From positions 19,412 through 83,411 of the forward strand of contig QCHE01000003.1 of NCBI GenBank assembly GCA_003278065.1: DNA of 64,000 nucleotides, read 5' to 3'. Under the pieces are notes generated by a model. The model had not been told where the DNA came from. It saw nothing but the letters and a program-made list of their open reading frames with translations, and did no database searches. Positions 1 to 9,790 of the stretch are shown piece by piece (the stretch's first letter is position 1; the number at the start of each line of letters is the position of its first letter). The stretch comes from Pelagibacteraceae bacterium AG-390-O04. GTDB lineage: Bacteria > Pseudomonadota > Alphaproteobacteria > Pelagibacterales > Pelagibacteraceae. A program made the position numbers and the translations under genes.

Positions 1-70
1 ACCACAAACAGTAGAAGCATTAATGAAATTAGATTTGGCTTCTGGTGTAGATGTGGAAATAAAGATTTAA
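1..70 (+). CDS. rpsJ: 30S ribosomal protein S10 (3' end only)
   Basis: Only the last 22 codons and the stop are inside the window. The translated tail (ending EALMKLDLASGVDVEIKI) matches the conserved C-terminus of S10, a 30S head protein that also acts as NusE in transcription antitermination. It sits directly upstream of rplC, the standard first position of the S10 operon, with 3 bases between them. The 5' part and any operon promoter lie outside the window. Confidence 0.93.
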   Translation, partial: PQTVEALMKLDLASGVDVEIKI

Positions 71-73
71 TTT

Positions 74-784
74 ATGAGTGAGATAGCTTTAATTGGTAAG
101 AAAATTGGTATGACAAGAGAGTTCTATAAAAATGGTCAATTGGTACCAGTTACAGTTCTAAAAATGGAAAAAGCTAGAGTGATACAAGTAATTGATCAAG
201 AGAAAAGAGGTTATAAAGCCGTACAATTAGGATATGGAAAAGTAAAAAATTCAAAATTAACAAAAGCTATGAAAGGCTTTTTTGCAAAAAAAAACACTGA
301 AGCAAAAAAGAAGCTAAAAGAATTTAGAATTGAAAATACTGAAAATTATAAAGAAGGTAATGAATTTGGTTTAGAAATATTTAAAGATATTAAGTTTGTT
401 GATACCCGTTCAAAAACAATTGGTAAAGGGTTTGCCGGTGCTATGAAAAGACATAATTTTGGTGGTTTAAGAGCTTCTCATGGAGTATCTGTTTCTCATA
501 GATCTCATGGATCAACAGGTCAAAGACAAGATCCTGGAAAGGTTTTTAAAGGAAAAAAAATGGCTGGTCATATGGGAGATAAACTTAGAACTATGCAAAA
601 TATCGAAATAATTAAAACAGACATTGAAAACGAACTTCTTTATTTAAAGGGGTCAATTCCTGGAAGCAAAAATTCTGAAATATTGGTTAAAAAATCTGTA
701 AAAAATATTAGTAAACTAACAATAGAAGAAAAAATAAAAGTAGCAGAAGAAGCTAAAAAAACACCAGATAAAAAGAAAAAATAA
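74..784 (+). CDS. rplC: 50S ribosomal protein L3
   Basis: L3 is an early-assembly 23S rRNA-binding protein of the large subunit, near the peptidyl transferase centre. The N-terminus (IGKKIGMTREF) and the loop GSTGQRQDPGKVFKGKKMAG are diagnostic. Q150 in that loop is at the position methylated by PrmB in E. coli. At 236 residues it is slightly long because of a lysine-rich C-terminal tail after about residue 215. Its stop overlaps the rplD start by one base (TAATG), suggesting coupled translation. Confidence 0.97.
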   Translation: MSEIALIGKKIGMTREFYKNGQLVPVTVLKMEKARVIQVIDQEKRGYKAVQLGYGKVKNSKLTKAMKGFFAKKNTEAKKKLKEFRIENTENYKEGNEFGLEIFKDIKFVDTRSKTIGKGFAGAMKRHNFGGLRASHGVSVSHRSHGSTGQRQDPGKVFKGKKMAGHMGDKLRTMQNIEIIKTDIENELLYLKGSIPGSKNSEILVKKSVKNISKLTIEEKIKVAEEAKKTPDKKKK

Positions 785-1407
785 TGAAAATAGATAAATT
801 AAATTTAGATGGAAAAAAAGATACTATCGAAGTGTTAGATAAAATTTTTTCAGCAAAAATTAACAAGAAATTAGTTAATAATGTTTTATATAAAACAAAT
901 GCAAATTACAAAGGAAGACACGCAAAAACAAAGCAACAAAATGAAGTTTCAGGACCAACTTCTAAAATTTATGCACAAAAAGGAACAGGTAATGCTAGAC
1001 ACGCAAGTAGAAAAGCACCAATATTTGTAGGAGGTGGTGTAGCCCATGGACCTAAAGGAGAACTTGCTTACAAAAAAAGAAAATTAAATAAAAGTGAAAA
1101 AAAACAAAGTGTAGCATCTTTAATAACTGAAAAAAATAAAAATAAAGAACTATTAGTATTTAGTGATTTTAATAATGAAATTAAAAAAACAAAAGAGATG
1201 AGTATGATTATTAAAAAATTTGAAATTTCAAATTCTTTAATAATTTTAGATAAAGTATCTAAAGATAAAATTGAAAAATCTACTAGAAATATCCCTAATG
1301 TAAAAGTGACAGATATAAATCATTTTAGTGCATTTGACATCGTAAAATATAAAAAAGTTGTTTTTACAGAAAGTTCTATAAAAGAACTAGAAAAGAGATA
1401 TTCATAA
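784..1407 (+). CDS. rplD: 50S ribosomal protein L4
   Basis: L4 binds 23S rRNA and lines the peptide exit tunnel through its extended loop. That loop is visible as the glycine/arginine-rich segment around residues 60-90 (KIYAQKGTGNARHASRKAPI and the following GGGVAHGP). In enterobacteria L4 also autoregulates the S10 operon; nothing here shows whether that happens in this organism. Length 207 is normal. It is joined to rplC and rplW by one-base TAATG stop/start overlaps. Confidence 0.97.
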   Translation: MKIDKLNLDGKKDTIEVLDKIFSAKINKKLVNNVLYKTNANYKGRHAKTKQQNEVSGPTSKIYAQKGTGNARHASRKAPIFVGGGVAHGPKGELAYKKRKLNKSEKKQSVASLITEKNKNKELLVFSDFNNEIKKTKEMSMIIKKFEISNSLIILDKVSKDKIEKSTRNIPNVKVTDINHFSAFDIVKYKKVVFTESSIKELEKRYS

Positions 1408-1700
1408 TGAGTAAATTACATTTATACGATAAAATTTTATCTCCACTAGTGACAGAAAAATCAACAAATCTTTCTGAACAAAATAAGATAGTGTTTAAAG
1501 TACCAAATAAAGCAAATAAGAAAAATTTAAAAAACAATATTGAGAAAATTTTTAAAGTAAACGTTACTAAAATAAATATAATTAACAAACAAAGTAGAAC
1601 AAAATTTACTAGAGGAAAAAAAGTAAAAGTTTTAGGATTTAAAAAAGCTATTATAACATTAAAAAAAGGTCAAAGCATTGATCTAACAACAGGAATATAA
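1407..1700 (+). CDS. rplW: 50S ribosomal protein L23
   Basis: L23 sits at the tunnel exit and is the docking site for trigger factor and SRP. The 97-residue length, the N-terminal ILSPLVTEKSTNL segment and the central KIFKVNVTKINI stretch fit the family. It has the S10-operon position between rplD (one-base overlap) and rplB (4-base gap). No unusual features apart from the high lysine content shared by all genes here. Confidence 0.96.
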   Translation: MSKLHLYDKILSPLVTEKSTNLSEQNKIVFKVPNKANKKNLKNNIEKIFKVNVTKINIINKQSRTKFTRGKKVKVLGFKKAIITLKKGQSIDLTTGI

Positions 1701-1704
1701 TCAA

Positions 1705-2538
1705 ATGGGACTAAAAACTTTTAAACCTTATACTAAATCTACTAGAGGCACTATCTTAGTCGATAGAACTGGTTTATGGAAAGGTAAACCTTTTAAATCC
1801 TTGGTATCTCCAAAAAATTCAATGAAAGGAAGAAACAATAATGGTCATATAACGTCAATAAACAGAGCGGGTGGTCATAAAAAAATGTATCGTCATGTTG
1901 ATTTTTATCGAAAAAAATTTGATATGCCAGCCTCTGTAGAAAGAATTGAATACGACCCAAATAGATCTTGTTATATAATGTTAGTAAAATTTAAAGACAA
2001 TAGCCATGCGTATTATTTAGCACCACAAAAAATTAAAGTCGGTGACTTAATAGAAAGCGGTTCAAAAAAAGAGATTAAAATTGGAAATTGTATGCCTCTT
2101 CAAGATATTCCAGTCGGAATTGATATTCATAATGTTGAAATCCAACCTGGTGGTGGTGGAAAAATTGCTAGATCTGCTGGTACTTCAGTAACGATAAGTG
2201 GGTTAGATGGAAATTATACATTAATTAAACTTTCCTCAGGTGAAGTAAGAAGAATTGATTCTAGATCTTTAGCCACAATAGGTGTTTTAAGCAATCCAGA
2301 TCAAAAAAATATTAAGATAGGTAAGGCGGGTAGATCTAGATGGTTAGGCAGAAAACCTCATACTAGAGGTGTTGTTAAAAACCCAGTAGATCACCCACAC
2401 GGGGGTGGTGAAGGTAAAACTGCTGGTGGTAGACACCCAGTTTCACCAACAGGACAATCTGCTAAAGGATTAAAAACTAGAGATAATAAAAGAACTGATA
2501 AATATATTGTTCGTAGAAGGAAGAAAAGGAAGGATTAA
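1705..2538 (+). CDS. rplB: 50S ribosomal protein L2
   Basis: L2 is one of the most conserved 50S proteins, needed for subunit association and peptidyl transferase activity. The 277-residue product has the N-terminal OB-like RNA-binding half and the C-terminal signature NPVDHPHGGGEGKTAGGRHP, which contains the functionally important conserved histidine. Four bases separate it from rplW and three from rpsS, consistent with one transcript. Confidence 0.98.
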   Translation: MGLKTFKPYTKSTRGTILVDRTGLWKGKPFKSLVSPKNSMKGRNNNGHITSINRAGGHKKMYRHVDFYRKKFDMPASVERIEYDPNRSCYIMLVKFKDNSHAYYLAPQKIKVGDLIESGSKKEIKIGNCMPLQDIPVGIDIHNVEIQPGGGGKIARSAGTSVTISGLDGNYTLIKLSSGEVRRIDSRSLATIGVLSNPDQKNIKIGKAGRSRWLGRKPHTRGVVKNPVDHPHGGGEGKTAGGRHPVSPTGQSAKGLKTRDNKRTDKYIVRRRKKRKD

Positions 2539-2541
2539 TTA

Positions 2542-2841
2542 ATGTCTAGAGCTGTTTGGAAAGGACCATTTGTTGAAGAAAGCTTGATGAAAAAAGTTGA
2601 TAAATACAAGGTTGATGCAAAAAAGATTCCAATAAAAACATGGTCAAGAAAATCGACTATAATTCCAGATTTTGTTGGAGTGAGTTTTTTAATTTATAAT
2701 GGTAAAAAATTTATACCAATAACAGTATCTGAAGACATGGTAGGCCATAAATTAGGTGAGTTTGCTCCAACCAGAACTTTTTTTGGTCATACTCCAGCTG
2801 ATAAAAAAGCTAAACCTGCAGAAGAAGGTGACAAGAAATAA
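2542..2841 (+). CDS. rpsS: 30S ribosomal protein S19
   Basis: S19 forms a complex with S13 in the 30S head and contacts A-site tRNA. The 99-residue product starts with the typical [13 protein letters not shown] and has the conserved [15 protein letters not shown] segment. It lies between rplB and rplV as in other S10 operons, with 2-3-base spacers. The acidic/lysine-rich C-terminal tail of about 10 residues is variable in the family. Confidence 0.97.
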   Translation: MSRAVWKGPFVEESLMKKVDKYKVDAKKIPIKTWSRKSTIIPDFVGVSFLIYNGKKFIPITVSEDMVGHKLGEFAPTRTFFGHTPADKKAKPAEEGDKK

Positions 2842-2843
2842 AT

Positions 2844-3242
2844 ATGAGTAAAAAAAAAAAAATTGATAAAAATAAGGGAAAAACAGTGAGATCTGTTAAC
2901 AATAATATTAGATCTAGCGTAAGAAAGCTTAATCCAATTTTGAGAGGAATAGTTGGAAAAAAAGTAGATATAGCCATCAGAGACTTACAATTTTCTGAAA
3001 AAAGAATTACTAAAGATATAAGAAAAACAATTAGTTCTGCTGTAGCAAATGCAGAAAATAATTTCCAATATGACATTGACAGTTTAATTGTAAAAGAAGC
3101 TTACTGTGGAAAAAAAATTACGATGAAAAGATTTAGGCCTAGAGCAAAAGGTAGAGCAGCACCAATATTAAAACCTTATTCAAGCGTTACAATAATTTTA
3201 TCTGAGTCAAAAAAAATGGAGAGTCATGGGACAAAAAGTTAA
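2844..3242 (+). CDS. rplV: 50S ribosomal protein L22
   Basis: L22 binds 23S rRNA, and its beta-hairpin helps form the exit tunnel constriction. The hairpin is visible around residues 88-110 ([20 protein letters not shown]). A lysine-rich N-terminal extension of about 15 residues precedes the core. The last codons overlap the start of rpsC by 17 bases, so the C-terminal residues are dictated partly by the rpsC start region. Confidence 0.96.
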   Translation: MSKKKKIDKNKGKTVRSVNNNIRSSVRKLNPILRGIVGKKVDIAIRDLQFSEKRITKDIRKTISSAVANAENNFQYDIDSLIVKEAYCGKKITMKRFRPRAKGRAAPILKPYSSVTIILSESKKMESHGTKS

Positions 3243-3903
3243 TCCAGTTGGTTTTCGTTTAGGTGTCAACAGAGGCTGGGACTCTGTATGGTATGCAAAG
3301 AAAAAAGATTTTGGAAATTATCTAATCGAAGATTTTAAGATTAGAGAATATATTAAAAAGAACGTTATAAATTCTGGAGTTTCTAAAGTCATGATAGAAA
3401 GAACTTCTAATAAATGTTATGTTACGATTTACACTTCAAGACCTGGGTTTGTTATTGGTAAAAAAGGTAGTGATATTGATAAGATTAAAAATAATCTTTC
3501 AAAGTTTACAAAAAATGAAGTAACACTAAACATTAAAGAAGTTAAAAAACCTGAAACAAATGCTTATTTGGTTGCAGAAAATATTGCACAACAATTAGTA
3601 AAAAGAATTTCTTACAGAAGAGCAATGAAGAGGGCTATGCAATCATGTTTAAGATTAGGTGCCAAAGGTATTAAGGTGTCATGTAGCGGTAGACTCGGAG
3701 GAAATGAAATTGCTAGAACTGAATGGCTAAGAGATGGAAGTATACCATCACATACTTTAAGAGCAGATATAGATTATGCTGAAGCAGAGGCTTTAACAAC
3801 TTATGGAATTATAGGAATTAAAGTCTGGATATATAAAGGTGAAGTTTTTGCTAAAGAGTTCAGTCAAGAAACAAATAAAATAACACCAAAAGAGGTTAAA
3901 TAA
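3226..3903 (+). CDS. rpsC: 30S ribosomal protein S3
   Basis: S3 is a 30S head protein at the mRNA entry channel. The product begins with [13 protein letters not shown], has a KH-type RNA-binding domain with the GXXG-type loop in [12 protein letters not shown] (about residues 71-82), and ends with the S3 C-terminal domain ([13 protein letters not shown]). Its start lies inside the rplV 3' end. The length of 225 residues is normal. Confidence 0.97.
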   Translation: MGQKVNPVGFRLGVNRGWDSVWYAKKKDFGNYLIEDFKIREYIKKNVINSGVSKVMIERTSNKCYVTIYTSRPGFVIGKKGSDIDKIKNNLSKFTKNEVTLNIKEVKKPETNAYLVAENIAQQLVKRISYRRAMKRAMQSCLRLGAKGIKVSCSGRLGGNEIARTEWLRDGSIPSHTLRADIDYAEAEALTTYGIIGIKVWIYKGEVFAKEFSQETNKITPKEVK

Positions 3904-3907
3904 AGAT

Positions 3908-4318
3908 ATGCTGCAGCCGGTAAGAACAAAGTGGAGAAAAGCTCATAAAGGTAGAATTCATGGTAATGCTCCAAGGGCCAATTTTATAAATTATGGTGCT
4001 TACGCATTAAAGGCCATGTCACCTGATCGAGTTACAGGAAAACAAATTGAAGCTGCTAGAGTTGCTCTAACAAGACACATGAAAAGACAAGGTAGGGTGT
4101 GGACTAGAGTTTTTCCAAATATACCAGTATCAAAAAAACCAATTGAAGTTCGTATGGGTAAAGGAAAGGGGTCACCTGAGTATTATGCATGCCGTGTAAA
4201 ACCAGGAAGAATATTATTTGAAGTAGATGGAGTATCTGAACAAATTGCTAAAGAAGCTCTCTATAAAGCATCTGCCAAATTACCTATTAAAACAAAAACA
4301 ATTAAGAGATTTTCATAA
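3908..4318 (+). CDS. rplP: 50S ribosomal protein L16
   Basis: L16 organises the A-site region of the 50S subunit. The 136-residue product contains the conserved [17 protein letters not shown] and [20 protein letters not shown] segments. It follows rpsC after 4 bases and overlaps rpmC by one base (TAATG). No departure from the family is visible. Confidence 0.97.
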   Translation: MLQPVRTKWRKAHKGRIHGNAPRANFINYGAYALKAMSPDRVTGKQIEAARVALTRHMKRQGRVWTRVFPNIPVSKKPIEVRMGKGKGSPEYYACRVKPGRILFEVDGVSEQIAKEALYKASAKLPIKTKTIKRFS

Positions 4319-4509
4319 TGAAAAAACAGGAAATAAAAAAATTATCTAAAGACGAAATTGTGAAAAATATTGATAAATTAAAAAAAGACTTATTTAACTT
4401 TAGATTTCAAAAAATTAATTCTCAAATTACAAATCCAGCAAAAATAGGAGAAATAAAAAAAACTATAGCTAGATTAAAAACAACATTAAAGGATAAAATA
4501 AATGCCTAA
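4318..4509 (+). CDS. rpmC: 50S ribosomal protein L29
   Basis: L29 is a small two-helix protein beside the tunnel exit, next to L23. The 63-residue product has the typical L29 pattern of a first helix ([20 protein letters not shown]), the LFNFRFQK linker and a second basic helix with the IARLKT core. Its end overlaps the rpsQ start by 8 bases. Confidence 0.94.
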   Translation: MKKQEIKKLSKDEIVKNIDKLKKDLFNFRFQKINSQITNPAKIGEIKKTIARLKTTLKDKINA

Positions 4510-4738
4510 GAAAATTTTAACAGGAGTTGTGGTAAGCGATAAACCGAATAAAACTATCACAGTAATGGTTGAGAGAAAATTTTCTCATCCTGTATTAAAA
4601 AAAGTTATTAAAGTTAAAAAAAAATATAACGCACATGATGAAAATAATACTTTCAAAACAGGAGATAAAGTTTCTATTATTGAAAGTAAACCTTTTTCAA
4701 AAAATAAAAAATTTCAAGTAATGGAGAATAATAAATAG
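4502..4738 (+). CDS. rpsQ: 30S ribosomal protein S17
   Basis: S17 is a primary 16S rRNA-binding protein with an OB fold. The 78-residue product shows the family pattern [20 protein letters not shown] followed by [19 protein letters not shown]. It starts inside the end of rpmC (8-base overlap) and lies 2 bases before rplN. Confidence 0.95.
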   Translation: MPKKILTGVVVSDKPNKTITVMVERKFSHPVLKKVIKVKKKYNAHDENNTFKTGDKVSIIESKPFSKNKKFQVMENNK

Positions 4739-4740
4739 TA

Positions 4741-5109
4741 ATGATACAAGTTCAAACAGAATTACAGGTTGCTGATAACACTGGAGCTAAAAAAATTGAA
4801 TGTATAAAAGTACTTGGAGGCTCTAAAAGAAGGTATGCTAGTATAGGTGATACGATAGTGATAGCTGTAAAAGAAGCAATTCCAAAAGGAAAAGTAAAAA
4901 AAGGATCAGTACATAAAGCAGTTGTTGTTAGAGTAAAAAAGGGAATTCATAGAGATGATGGATCAAAAGTAAAGTTTGATAATAATGCAGCAGTATTAGT
5001 AGATGACAAAGGTGAACCAGTGGGTACTAGAATTTTTGGTCCAGTAACAAGAGAATTAAGAAATAGAGGTCAAATGAAAATAATATCACTAGCACCAGAG
5101 GTACTTTAA
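4741..5109 (+). CDS. rplN: 50S ribosomal protein L14
   Basis: L14 lies at the subunit interface and contributes to bridge B8. The 122-residue product has the diagnostic [20 protein letters not shown] start and the [20 protein letters not shown] motif. It begins the classical spc part of the cluster, although here S10 and spc genes are continuous with no promoter-sized gap. It is joined to rplX by TAATG. Confidence 0.97.
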   Translation: MIQVQTELQVADNTGAKKIECIKVLGGSKRRYASIGDTIVIAVKEAIPKGKVKKGSVHKAVVVRVKKGIHRDDGSKVKFDNNAAVLVDDKGEPVGTRIFGPVTRELRNRGQMKIISLAPEVL

Positions 5110-5357
5110 TGATTAAAAAAGGTTTAAAAGTAAAAGTTTTAGCTGGTAAAGATAAAAAAAAAGAAGGTGAAGTAATAGAAATTGACAGAGAAAGCAATAG
5201 AGCAAAAGTAAAAGATATAAATATGGTGAAGAAACACATTAAAACTACAAAAGAAAAAAAAGGCGGAATTTTTTCTAAAGAGAGTTTTATTGATATTTCA
5301 AATTTAAAATTAGTTGTTAATAAACCAGATAAAAAAAAAAAAGAGATTAAAAAATAA
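5109..5357 (+). CDS. rplX: 50S ribosomal protein L24
   Basis: L24 initiates 50S assembly on 23S rRNA. The KOW-type motif is at the N-terminus ([20 protein letters not shown], residues 2-21), followed by [16 protein letters not shown]. At 82 residues it is shorter than the roughly 100-105 usual in Proteobacteria, with a trimmed C-terminus ending in a lysine run. One-base TAATG overlaps link it to rplN and rplE. Confidence 0.94.
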   Translation: MIKKGLKVKVLAGKDKKKEGEVIEIDRESNRAKVKDINMVKKHIKTTKEKKGGIFSKESFIDISNLKLVVNKPDKKKKEIKK

Positions 5358-5911
5358 TGACTCCTAGATTAAAAGAATTATTTCTAAAAGAAATCCAACC
5401 TTCATTAAAAGATCAATTTGGTTTTAAAAATTTATATATGGGGCCAAAAATAGAGAAGATTATTTTAAATATGGGTTTAGGACTCGACGGAAATGATTCA
5501 AAGATACTTAAATCCTGCGAAGAAGATATGGCTAAAATAACAGGTCAAAAACCTGTAGTGACAAAATTTAAAAAATCCGTTGCCAACTTTAAAACAAGAA
5601 AAGGAACAAATGCTGGTCTAAAAGTAACTTTAAGAAAAAATAGAATGTATGAATTTTTAGATCGATTAGTTAATATTGCATTACCTAGAATCAAAGATTT
5701 TAGAGGACTATCATCAAAAGGTTTTGATAAATTTGGAAACTATACTTTTGGCATTAAAGAACATATTATTTTTCCAGAAGTAAGTTTTGATAGGGCTGAT
5801 AAAGTTAGAGGATTAGATATAATAATTGTGATTTCATCAAAAAGTAGAGATCATAGTTTTGCTTTATTAGAAAAATTGAATTTTCCATTCATAAAAAAAG
5901 GAGACAACTAA
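5357..5911 (+). CDS. rplE: 50S ribosomal protein L5
   Basis: L5 binds 5S rRNA and sits in the central protuberance. The 184-residue product has the expected [12 protein letters not shown] strand, the [20 protein letters not shown] segment and the C-terminal [20 protein letters not shown]. Order and spacing (one-base overlap with rplX, one-base gap to rpsN) are as in other spc operons. Confidence 0.97.
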   Translation: MTPRLKELFLKEIQPSLKDQFGFKNLYMGPKIEKIILNMGLGLDGNDSKILKSCEEDMAKITGQKPVVTKFKKSVANFKTRKGTNAGLKVTLRKNRMYEFLDRLVNIALPRIKDFRGLSSKGFDKFGNYTFGIKEHIIFPEVSFDRADKVRGLDIIIVISSKSRDHSFALLEKLNFPFIKKGDN

Positions 5912-5912
5912 G

Positions 5913-6218
5913 ATGGCTAAATTAAGCTCCATTAATAAAAATAATAGAAGAATAAAACTTTCTAATAAGTTTTATCAAAAAAGATCAAAATTAAAAAAAA
6001 TAGTAATGGATAAGAAACTCACATTAGAAGAAAGATTTAAAGCCCAACAAAAATTAGCAAAATTACCAAGAAATTCTGCAAAAAATAGAATTATGAATAG
6101 ATGTCAAATAACAGGAAGACCACATGGCGTTTATAGAAAATTAAAAATTTCAAGAATTGCTTTAAGACAATTAGGTTTACAAGGAAAAATACCAGGTTTG
6201 GTTAAATCAAGTTGGTAG
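5913..6218 (+). CDS. rpsN: 30S ribosomal protein S14 (zinc-free type)
   Basis: S14 is needed for 30S head assembly. At 101 residues it is the long form that lacks the two CxxC zinc-binding pairs: only one cysteine is present, in [20 protein letters not shown]. That conserved segment and the C-terminal GLVKSSW identify it. A 10-base gap with an AAGG-type ribosome binding site separates it from rpsH. Confidence 0.96.
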   Translation: MAKLSSINKNNRRIKLSNKFYQKRSKLKKIVMDKKLTLEERFKAQQKLAKLPRNSAKNRIMNRCQITGRPHGVYRKLKISRIALRQLGLQGKIPGLVKSSW

Positions 6219-6228
6219 AAAGGAATAT

Positions 6229-6624
6229 ATGAGTTTAAGTGATCCAATAGGTGATATGATAGCGAGAGTAAAAAATGCTCAGGCTAGAAGTCATAAAAAA
6301 GTAGAATTACCATCATCAAATTTTAAAACAAAGATTGCAGATATTTTAAAAAATGAGGGGTTTATAAAAGATTTTAAAGTTTCAAGTAATGAAAAAAAAC
6401 CTACATTATCTTTAGAATTGAAATATCATTCAGGTAATCCTGTGATTAATAATTTTGAAAGGGTTTCGAAACCAGGCAGACGTATTTTTTCAAGTGCAGA
6501 CAGTTTGCCAAAGATAAACAACGGTCTAGGAATAGCAATCATATCAACTCCCAAAGGAGTAATGACCGACATGGATGCAAGAAAACAAAAAGTAGGTGGA
6601 GAGATAATTTGTAAGGTATTTTAA
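6229..6624 (+). CDS. rpsH: 30S ribosomal protein S8
   Basis: S8 binds the central domain of 16S rRNA, and in enterobacteria it represses the spc operon at the translational level. The 131-residue product starts DPIGDMIARVKNAQ and has the RVSKPGRRIFSS segment and a C-terminal GGEIICKVF, all typical. A purine-rich site (GAAAGGAA) lies just upstream of the ATG, one of the clearer Shine-Dalgarno sequences in the cluster. Confidence 0.97.
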   Translation: MSLSDPIGDMIARVKNAQARSHKKVELPSSNFKTKIADILKNEGFIKDFKVSSNEKKPTLSLELKYHSGNPVINNFERVSKPGRRIFSSADSLPKINNGLGIAIISTPKGVMTDMDARKQKVGGEIICKVF

Positions 6625-6626
6625 CT

Positions 6627-7166
6627 ATGTCTAAAATTGGTAAAATTAATATAACTATTCCAGAAAAAGTAAAAGTGGCTTTAGCTGGTAATATTTTAAA
6701 TATTGAAGGTCCACTTGGAAAAAAATCTATAGGAATAGATCTTGAAATGTTTAATCTTGATATTAAAGATGGGAAAGAAATTTCAATTAATCCAAAAAAG
6801 ATAGATCAAAATACAAAAAGACTATGGGGAATGAATAGAAGTTTGATAAATAATGCTGTAATTGGATCAAGCAAAGGATATGAAAAAACGCTTGAGTTAG
6901 TTGGTGTTGGTTATAGAGCTGCATTAAAAGGCAACCAACTAAACCTACAACTTGGTTATAGTCATGATATAAATTTTGATATTCCTGAAGGAATAAAAAT
7001 TGCAGTGGAAAAACAGACAACTTTAAAAATTTCAGGTTCTGATAAACAATTAGTTGGTGTTATTGCATCAAAATTAAAAACTTTGAGAAAAATTGAACCT
7101 TATAAAGGCAAAGGTGTTAGAGAAAAGGGTCAACATATATTAAAAAAAGAGGGAAAGAAAAAATAA
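6627..7166 (+). CDS. rplF: 50S ribosomal protein L6
   Basis: L6 is built of two duplicated alpha/beta domains and binds near the sarcin-ricin loop. The 179-residue product shows [17 protein letters not shown] at the start, the [19 protein letters not shown] segment at mid-protein and the C-terminal [12 protein letters not shown] signature. It is joined to rplR by a TAATG overlap. Confidence 0.97.
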   Translation: MSKIGKINITIPEKVKVALAGNILNIEGPLGKKSIGIDLEMFNLDIKDGKEISINPKKIDQNTKRLWGMNRSLINNAVIGSSKGYEKTLELVGVGYRAALKGNQLNLQLGYSHDINFDIPEGIKIAVEKQTTLKISGSDKQLVGVIASKLKTLRKIEPYKGKGVREKGQHILKKEGKKK

Positions 7167-7522
7167 TGAAATTAACAACTAGTATAAGAAAAAGATTTAG
7201 AGTTAGCAATAAATTAAAGAAAGTAGCATCCAAGGATAGATTTAGATTAAGTATTACCAGATCTGCTAAAAATATTTCAGCTCAAATTATAGATGATAAT
7301 AAAAATATTACTTTATTATCAGCATCTTCTATCGAAAAAGATATAAAATCAGGTTCTAGAGTCAATAAATCAGAATTATCAAAGATTGTTGCAGAAAAAC
7401 TTGCAAAAAAAGCACAAGAAAAAAAAATAACAAAAATTTTTTTTGATAGAGGTATTTACAAATATCATGGTCGTATAAAGATTTTTGCTGAAACACTTCG
7501 TAAGAATGGAATGGATTTTTAA
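7166..7522 (+). CDS. rplR: 50S ribosomal protein L18
   Basis: L18 binds 5S rRNA together with L5. The 118-residue product has the [20 protein letters not shown] core and the C-terminal [20 protein letters not shown] signature. It lies between rplF (one-base overlap) and rpsE (2-base gap). Confidence 0.96.
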   Translation: MKLTTSIRKRFRVSNKLKKVASKDRFRLSITRSAKNISAQIIDDNKNITLLSASSIEKDIKSGSRVNKSELSKIVAEKLAKKAQEKKITKIFFDRGIYKYHGRIKIFAETLRKNGMDF

Positions 7523-7524
7523 TT

Positions 7525-8040
7525 ATGGATAATAATAAAGATAAAAAAAAGGATGATATTTTAGAAAAATTGGTCCACATCAATAGAATCACTAAAGTTG
7601 TTAAGGGGGGAAGAAGATTTGGTTTTTCAGCTTTAGTTGTAGTAGGAAATCAAGCTGGAAGAATTGGAATAGCTCATGCAAAAGCCAAACAAGTACCTGA
7701 TGCTATTAAAAAAGCTAATGAGATGGCTAGAAGAAAACTAATCCATATTCCATTAAGAGAAGGAAGAACAATACATCATGATGTTAAAGCAAAAGACGGT
7801 TCTGGCAAAATTATTTTAAGAGCAGCATCTAAAGGTACTGGTATAATAGCTGGTGGTCCAGTTAGAGCAGTATGTGAAGTATTAGGTGTAAAAGATATCG
7901 TTGCTAAATCAATGGGTACATCAAACGCACATAATGTTATAAGAGCAACTATAAAAGCTTTAATGCAGCAAAATTCACCAAAACATATTTCAGCAGTAAG
8001 AAATAAAAAAATATCAGAAATTATTGAAAAAAGAGGCTAA
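7525..8040 (+). CDS. rpsE: 30S ribosomal protein S5
   Basis: S5 lies at the back of the 30S subunit near the mRNA entry and influences decoding accuracy. The 171-residue product has the dsRBD-like segment [20 protein letters not shown] and the C-terminal domain with [18 protein letters not shown]. It overlaps rplO by one base. In most bacteria rpmD (L30) follows rpsE; here rplO follows directly. Confidence 0.97.
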   Translation: MDNNKDKKKDDILEKLVHINRITKVVKGGRRFGFSALVVVGNQAGRIGIAHAKAKQVPDAIKKANEMARRKLIHIPLREGRTIHHDVKAKDGSGKIILRAASKGTGIIAGGPVRAVCEVLGVKDIVAKSMGTSNAHNVIRATIKALMQQNSPKHISAVRNKKISEIIEKRG

Positions 8041-8492
8041 TGACAAAATTAAATAATAGAGAAAAAATGAATAAAACCAAAATAAGAGTTGGTAGAGGTA
8101 TCGGTTCTGGAAAAGGTAAAACTTCAGGAAGAGGTGTAAAGGGTCAAAAATCTCGATCTGGTGTTTCAATAAAAAGTTTTGAGGGTGGTCAAATGCCGTT
8201 ATATAGACGTTTGCCCAAAAGAGGTTTTAATTCAATTTCTAACGAACATATAGCGATCTTAAACCTAGAAAAAATTCAATTTTATATTGATAAAAAAACA
8301 TTAAAAATTAATGATGTTATTAACTCTAGTATTCTTAAAAAACTAAAATTAATTAACAAAAATTCTACTAAATTAAAGATATTAGGTACAGGTGAAATTA
8401 AAGACAAGATTAATATTGAAGCAAATTTAGCTTCTAAGTCTGCAGTAGAAAAACTTGAGAAAATTGGTGGATCAATACAATTAAAAAAATAA
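8040..8492 (+). CDS. rplO: 50S ribosomal protein L15
   Basis: L15 is a late-assembly 50S protein. The glycine-rich N-terminal RNA-binding tail is clear ([20 protein letters not shown], then [17 protein letters not shown]), followed by the globular domain ending with a short lysine-rich tail. The 150-residue length is normal. A 14-base AT-rich gap without a clear Shine-Dalgarno sequence leads to secY. Confidence 0.96.
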   Translation: MTKLNNREKMNKTKIRVGRGIGSGKGKTSGRGVKGQKSRSGVSIKSFEGGQMPLYRRLPKRGFNSISNEHIAILNLEKIQFYIDKKTLKINDVINSSILKKLKLINKNSTKLKILGTGEIKDKINIEANLASKSAVEKLEKIGGSIQLKK

Positions 8493-8506
8493 TTTATTTT
8501 TAAAAA

Positions 8507-9787
8507 ATGAGTGCCTCTTCTTCAACAAATGATTTAAGAAACAGAATATTATTTACCATCGGTATCTTAGCAGTATACAGATTTGGTACATTTGTACCTC
8601 TTCCAGGTATTGATCCAGAACAACTTAAAATTTTAATGGCTGGAAATCAAAAAGGTTTACTTGGCATGTTTAATGTTTTTGCAGGTGGGGCAGTAAGTAG
8701 AATGGCAATTTTTGCTTTAGGTATTATGCCTTATATTTCATCATCAATCATTGTTCAATTATTAACAGGTGTTTCCGATTATTTTAAAAATTTAAAATCG
8801 CAGGGAGAGACTGGTAGAGCAAAAATAACTCAAATTACAAGATATGGAACTGTTTTATTAGCAACTGTTCAAGGATATGGACTTGCTGTTGGTTTGGAGT
8901 CTTCTGCAAATCTTGTAATAAATCCAGGTCTTTTTTTTAAAATCTCTACCGTAACTACAATTGTAGCTGGGACAATATTCTTAATGTGGCTTGGAGAACA
9001 GATCACACAAAGAGGTATAGGTAATGGAATATCTCTAATTATTTTTGCTGGAATAGTCGCTGAAATTCCAAGAGCTTTAGTGACTACATTTGAATTAGGT
9101 AGAACTGGTGCAGTTTCAACTTTGATGATTCTAACAATATTTATACTTTTAATTTTAACAATATTATTTATTGTATTTATGGAACGAGCTTTAAGAAAAA
9201 TTTTGATTAATTATCCAAAAAGACAAATGGGTAATAAAATGTATGGTGGAGAGTCATCTCACTTACCTTTAAAAATAAATCAAGCAGGAGTAATACCTGC
9301 TATTTTTGCTTCAGCACTGCTGTTACTACCAGTAACTTTTTCAAATTTTAACTTTTCTGATAATGAAACTTTTTTAAATTTTAGTTCGTACTTTACTCAA
9401 GGACAACCACTCTATATGCTTTTATATGCATCAGGAATAATTTTTTTTACTTTTTTTTATACATCTATTACTTTTAATCCAACTGAAACAGCTGATAATC
9501 TTAGGAAATATGGTGGATTTATTCCTGGTATAAGACCTGGAGAGAGTACCGCGTTATATATAGAAAATATTCTAACTAAATTAACAACTATCGGAGCACT
9601 TTATTTAACATTGGTATGTTTGATGCCAGAATTTCTAATTGCAAATTATCCTATTCCATTTTATTTAGGTGGTACATCTATATTGATTGTAGTAGTTGTT
9701 GCTATAGATACAGTAACACAAATCCAAACAAGACTTATGAGCGCACAATATGAACAGCTTATTAAGAAAACTAAATTTGGCAGATAA
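8507..9787 (+). CDS. secY: Preprotein translocase subunit SecY
   Basis: SecY is the membrane channel of the Sec translocase. The 426-residue product has about ten hydrophobic segments, an N-terminal plug region (VPLPGIDPEQ, near residue 30), MPYISSSIIVQLL, the QITQRGIGNGISLIIFAGIV loop and the YGGFIPGIRPGESTALYI cytoplasmic loop that binds ribosome and SecA. It keeps the conserved place between rplO and adk. The gene carries no obvious upstream ribosome binding site, so it may depend on coupling with rplO. Confidence 0.97.
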   Translation: MSASSSTNDLRNRILFTIGILAVYRFGTFVPLPGIDPEQLKILMAGNQKGLLGMFNVFAGGAVSRMAIFALGIMPYISSSIIVQLLTGVSDYFKNLKSQGETGRAKITQITRYGTVLLATVQGYGLAVGLESSANLVINPGLFFKISTVTTIVAGTIFLMWLGEQITQRGIGNGISLIIFAGIVAEIPRALVTTFELGRTGAVSTLMILTIFILLILTILFIVFMERALRKILINYPKRQMGNKMYGGESSHLPLKINQAGVIPAIFASALLLLPVTFSNFNFSDNETFLNFSSYFTQGQPLYMLLYASGIIFFTFFYTSITFNPTETADNLRKYGGFIPGIRPGESTALYIENILTKLTTIGALYLTLVCLMPEFLIANYPIPFYLGGTSILIVVVVAIDTVTQIQTRLMSAQYEQLIKKTKFGR

Positions 9788-9790
9788 TAA

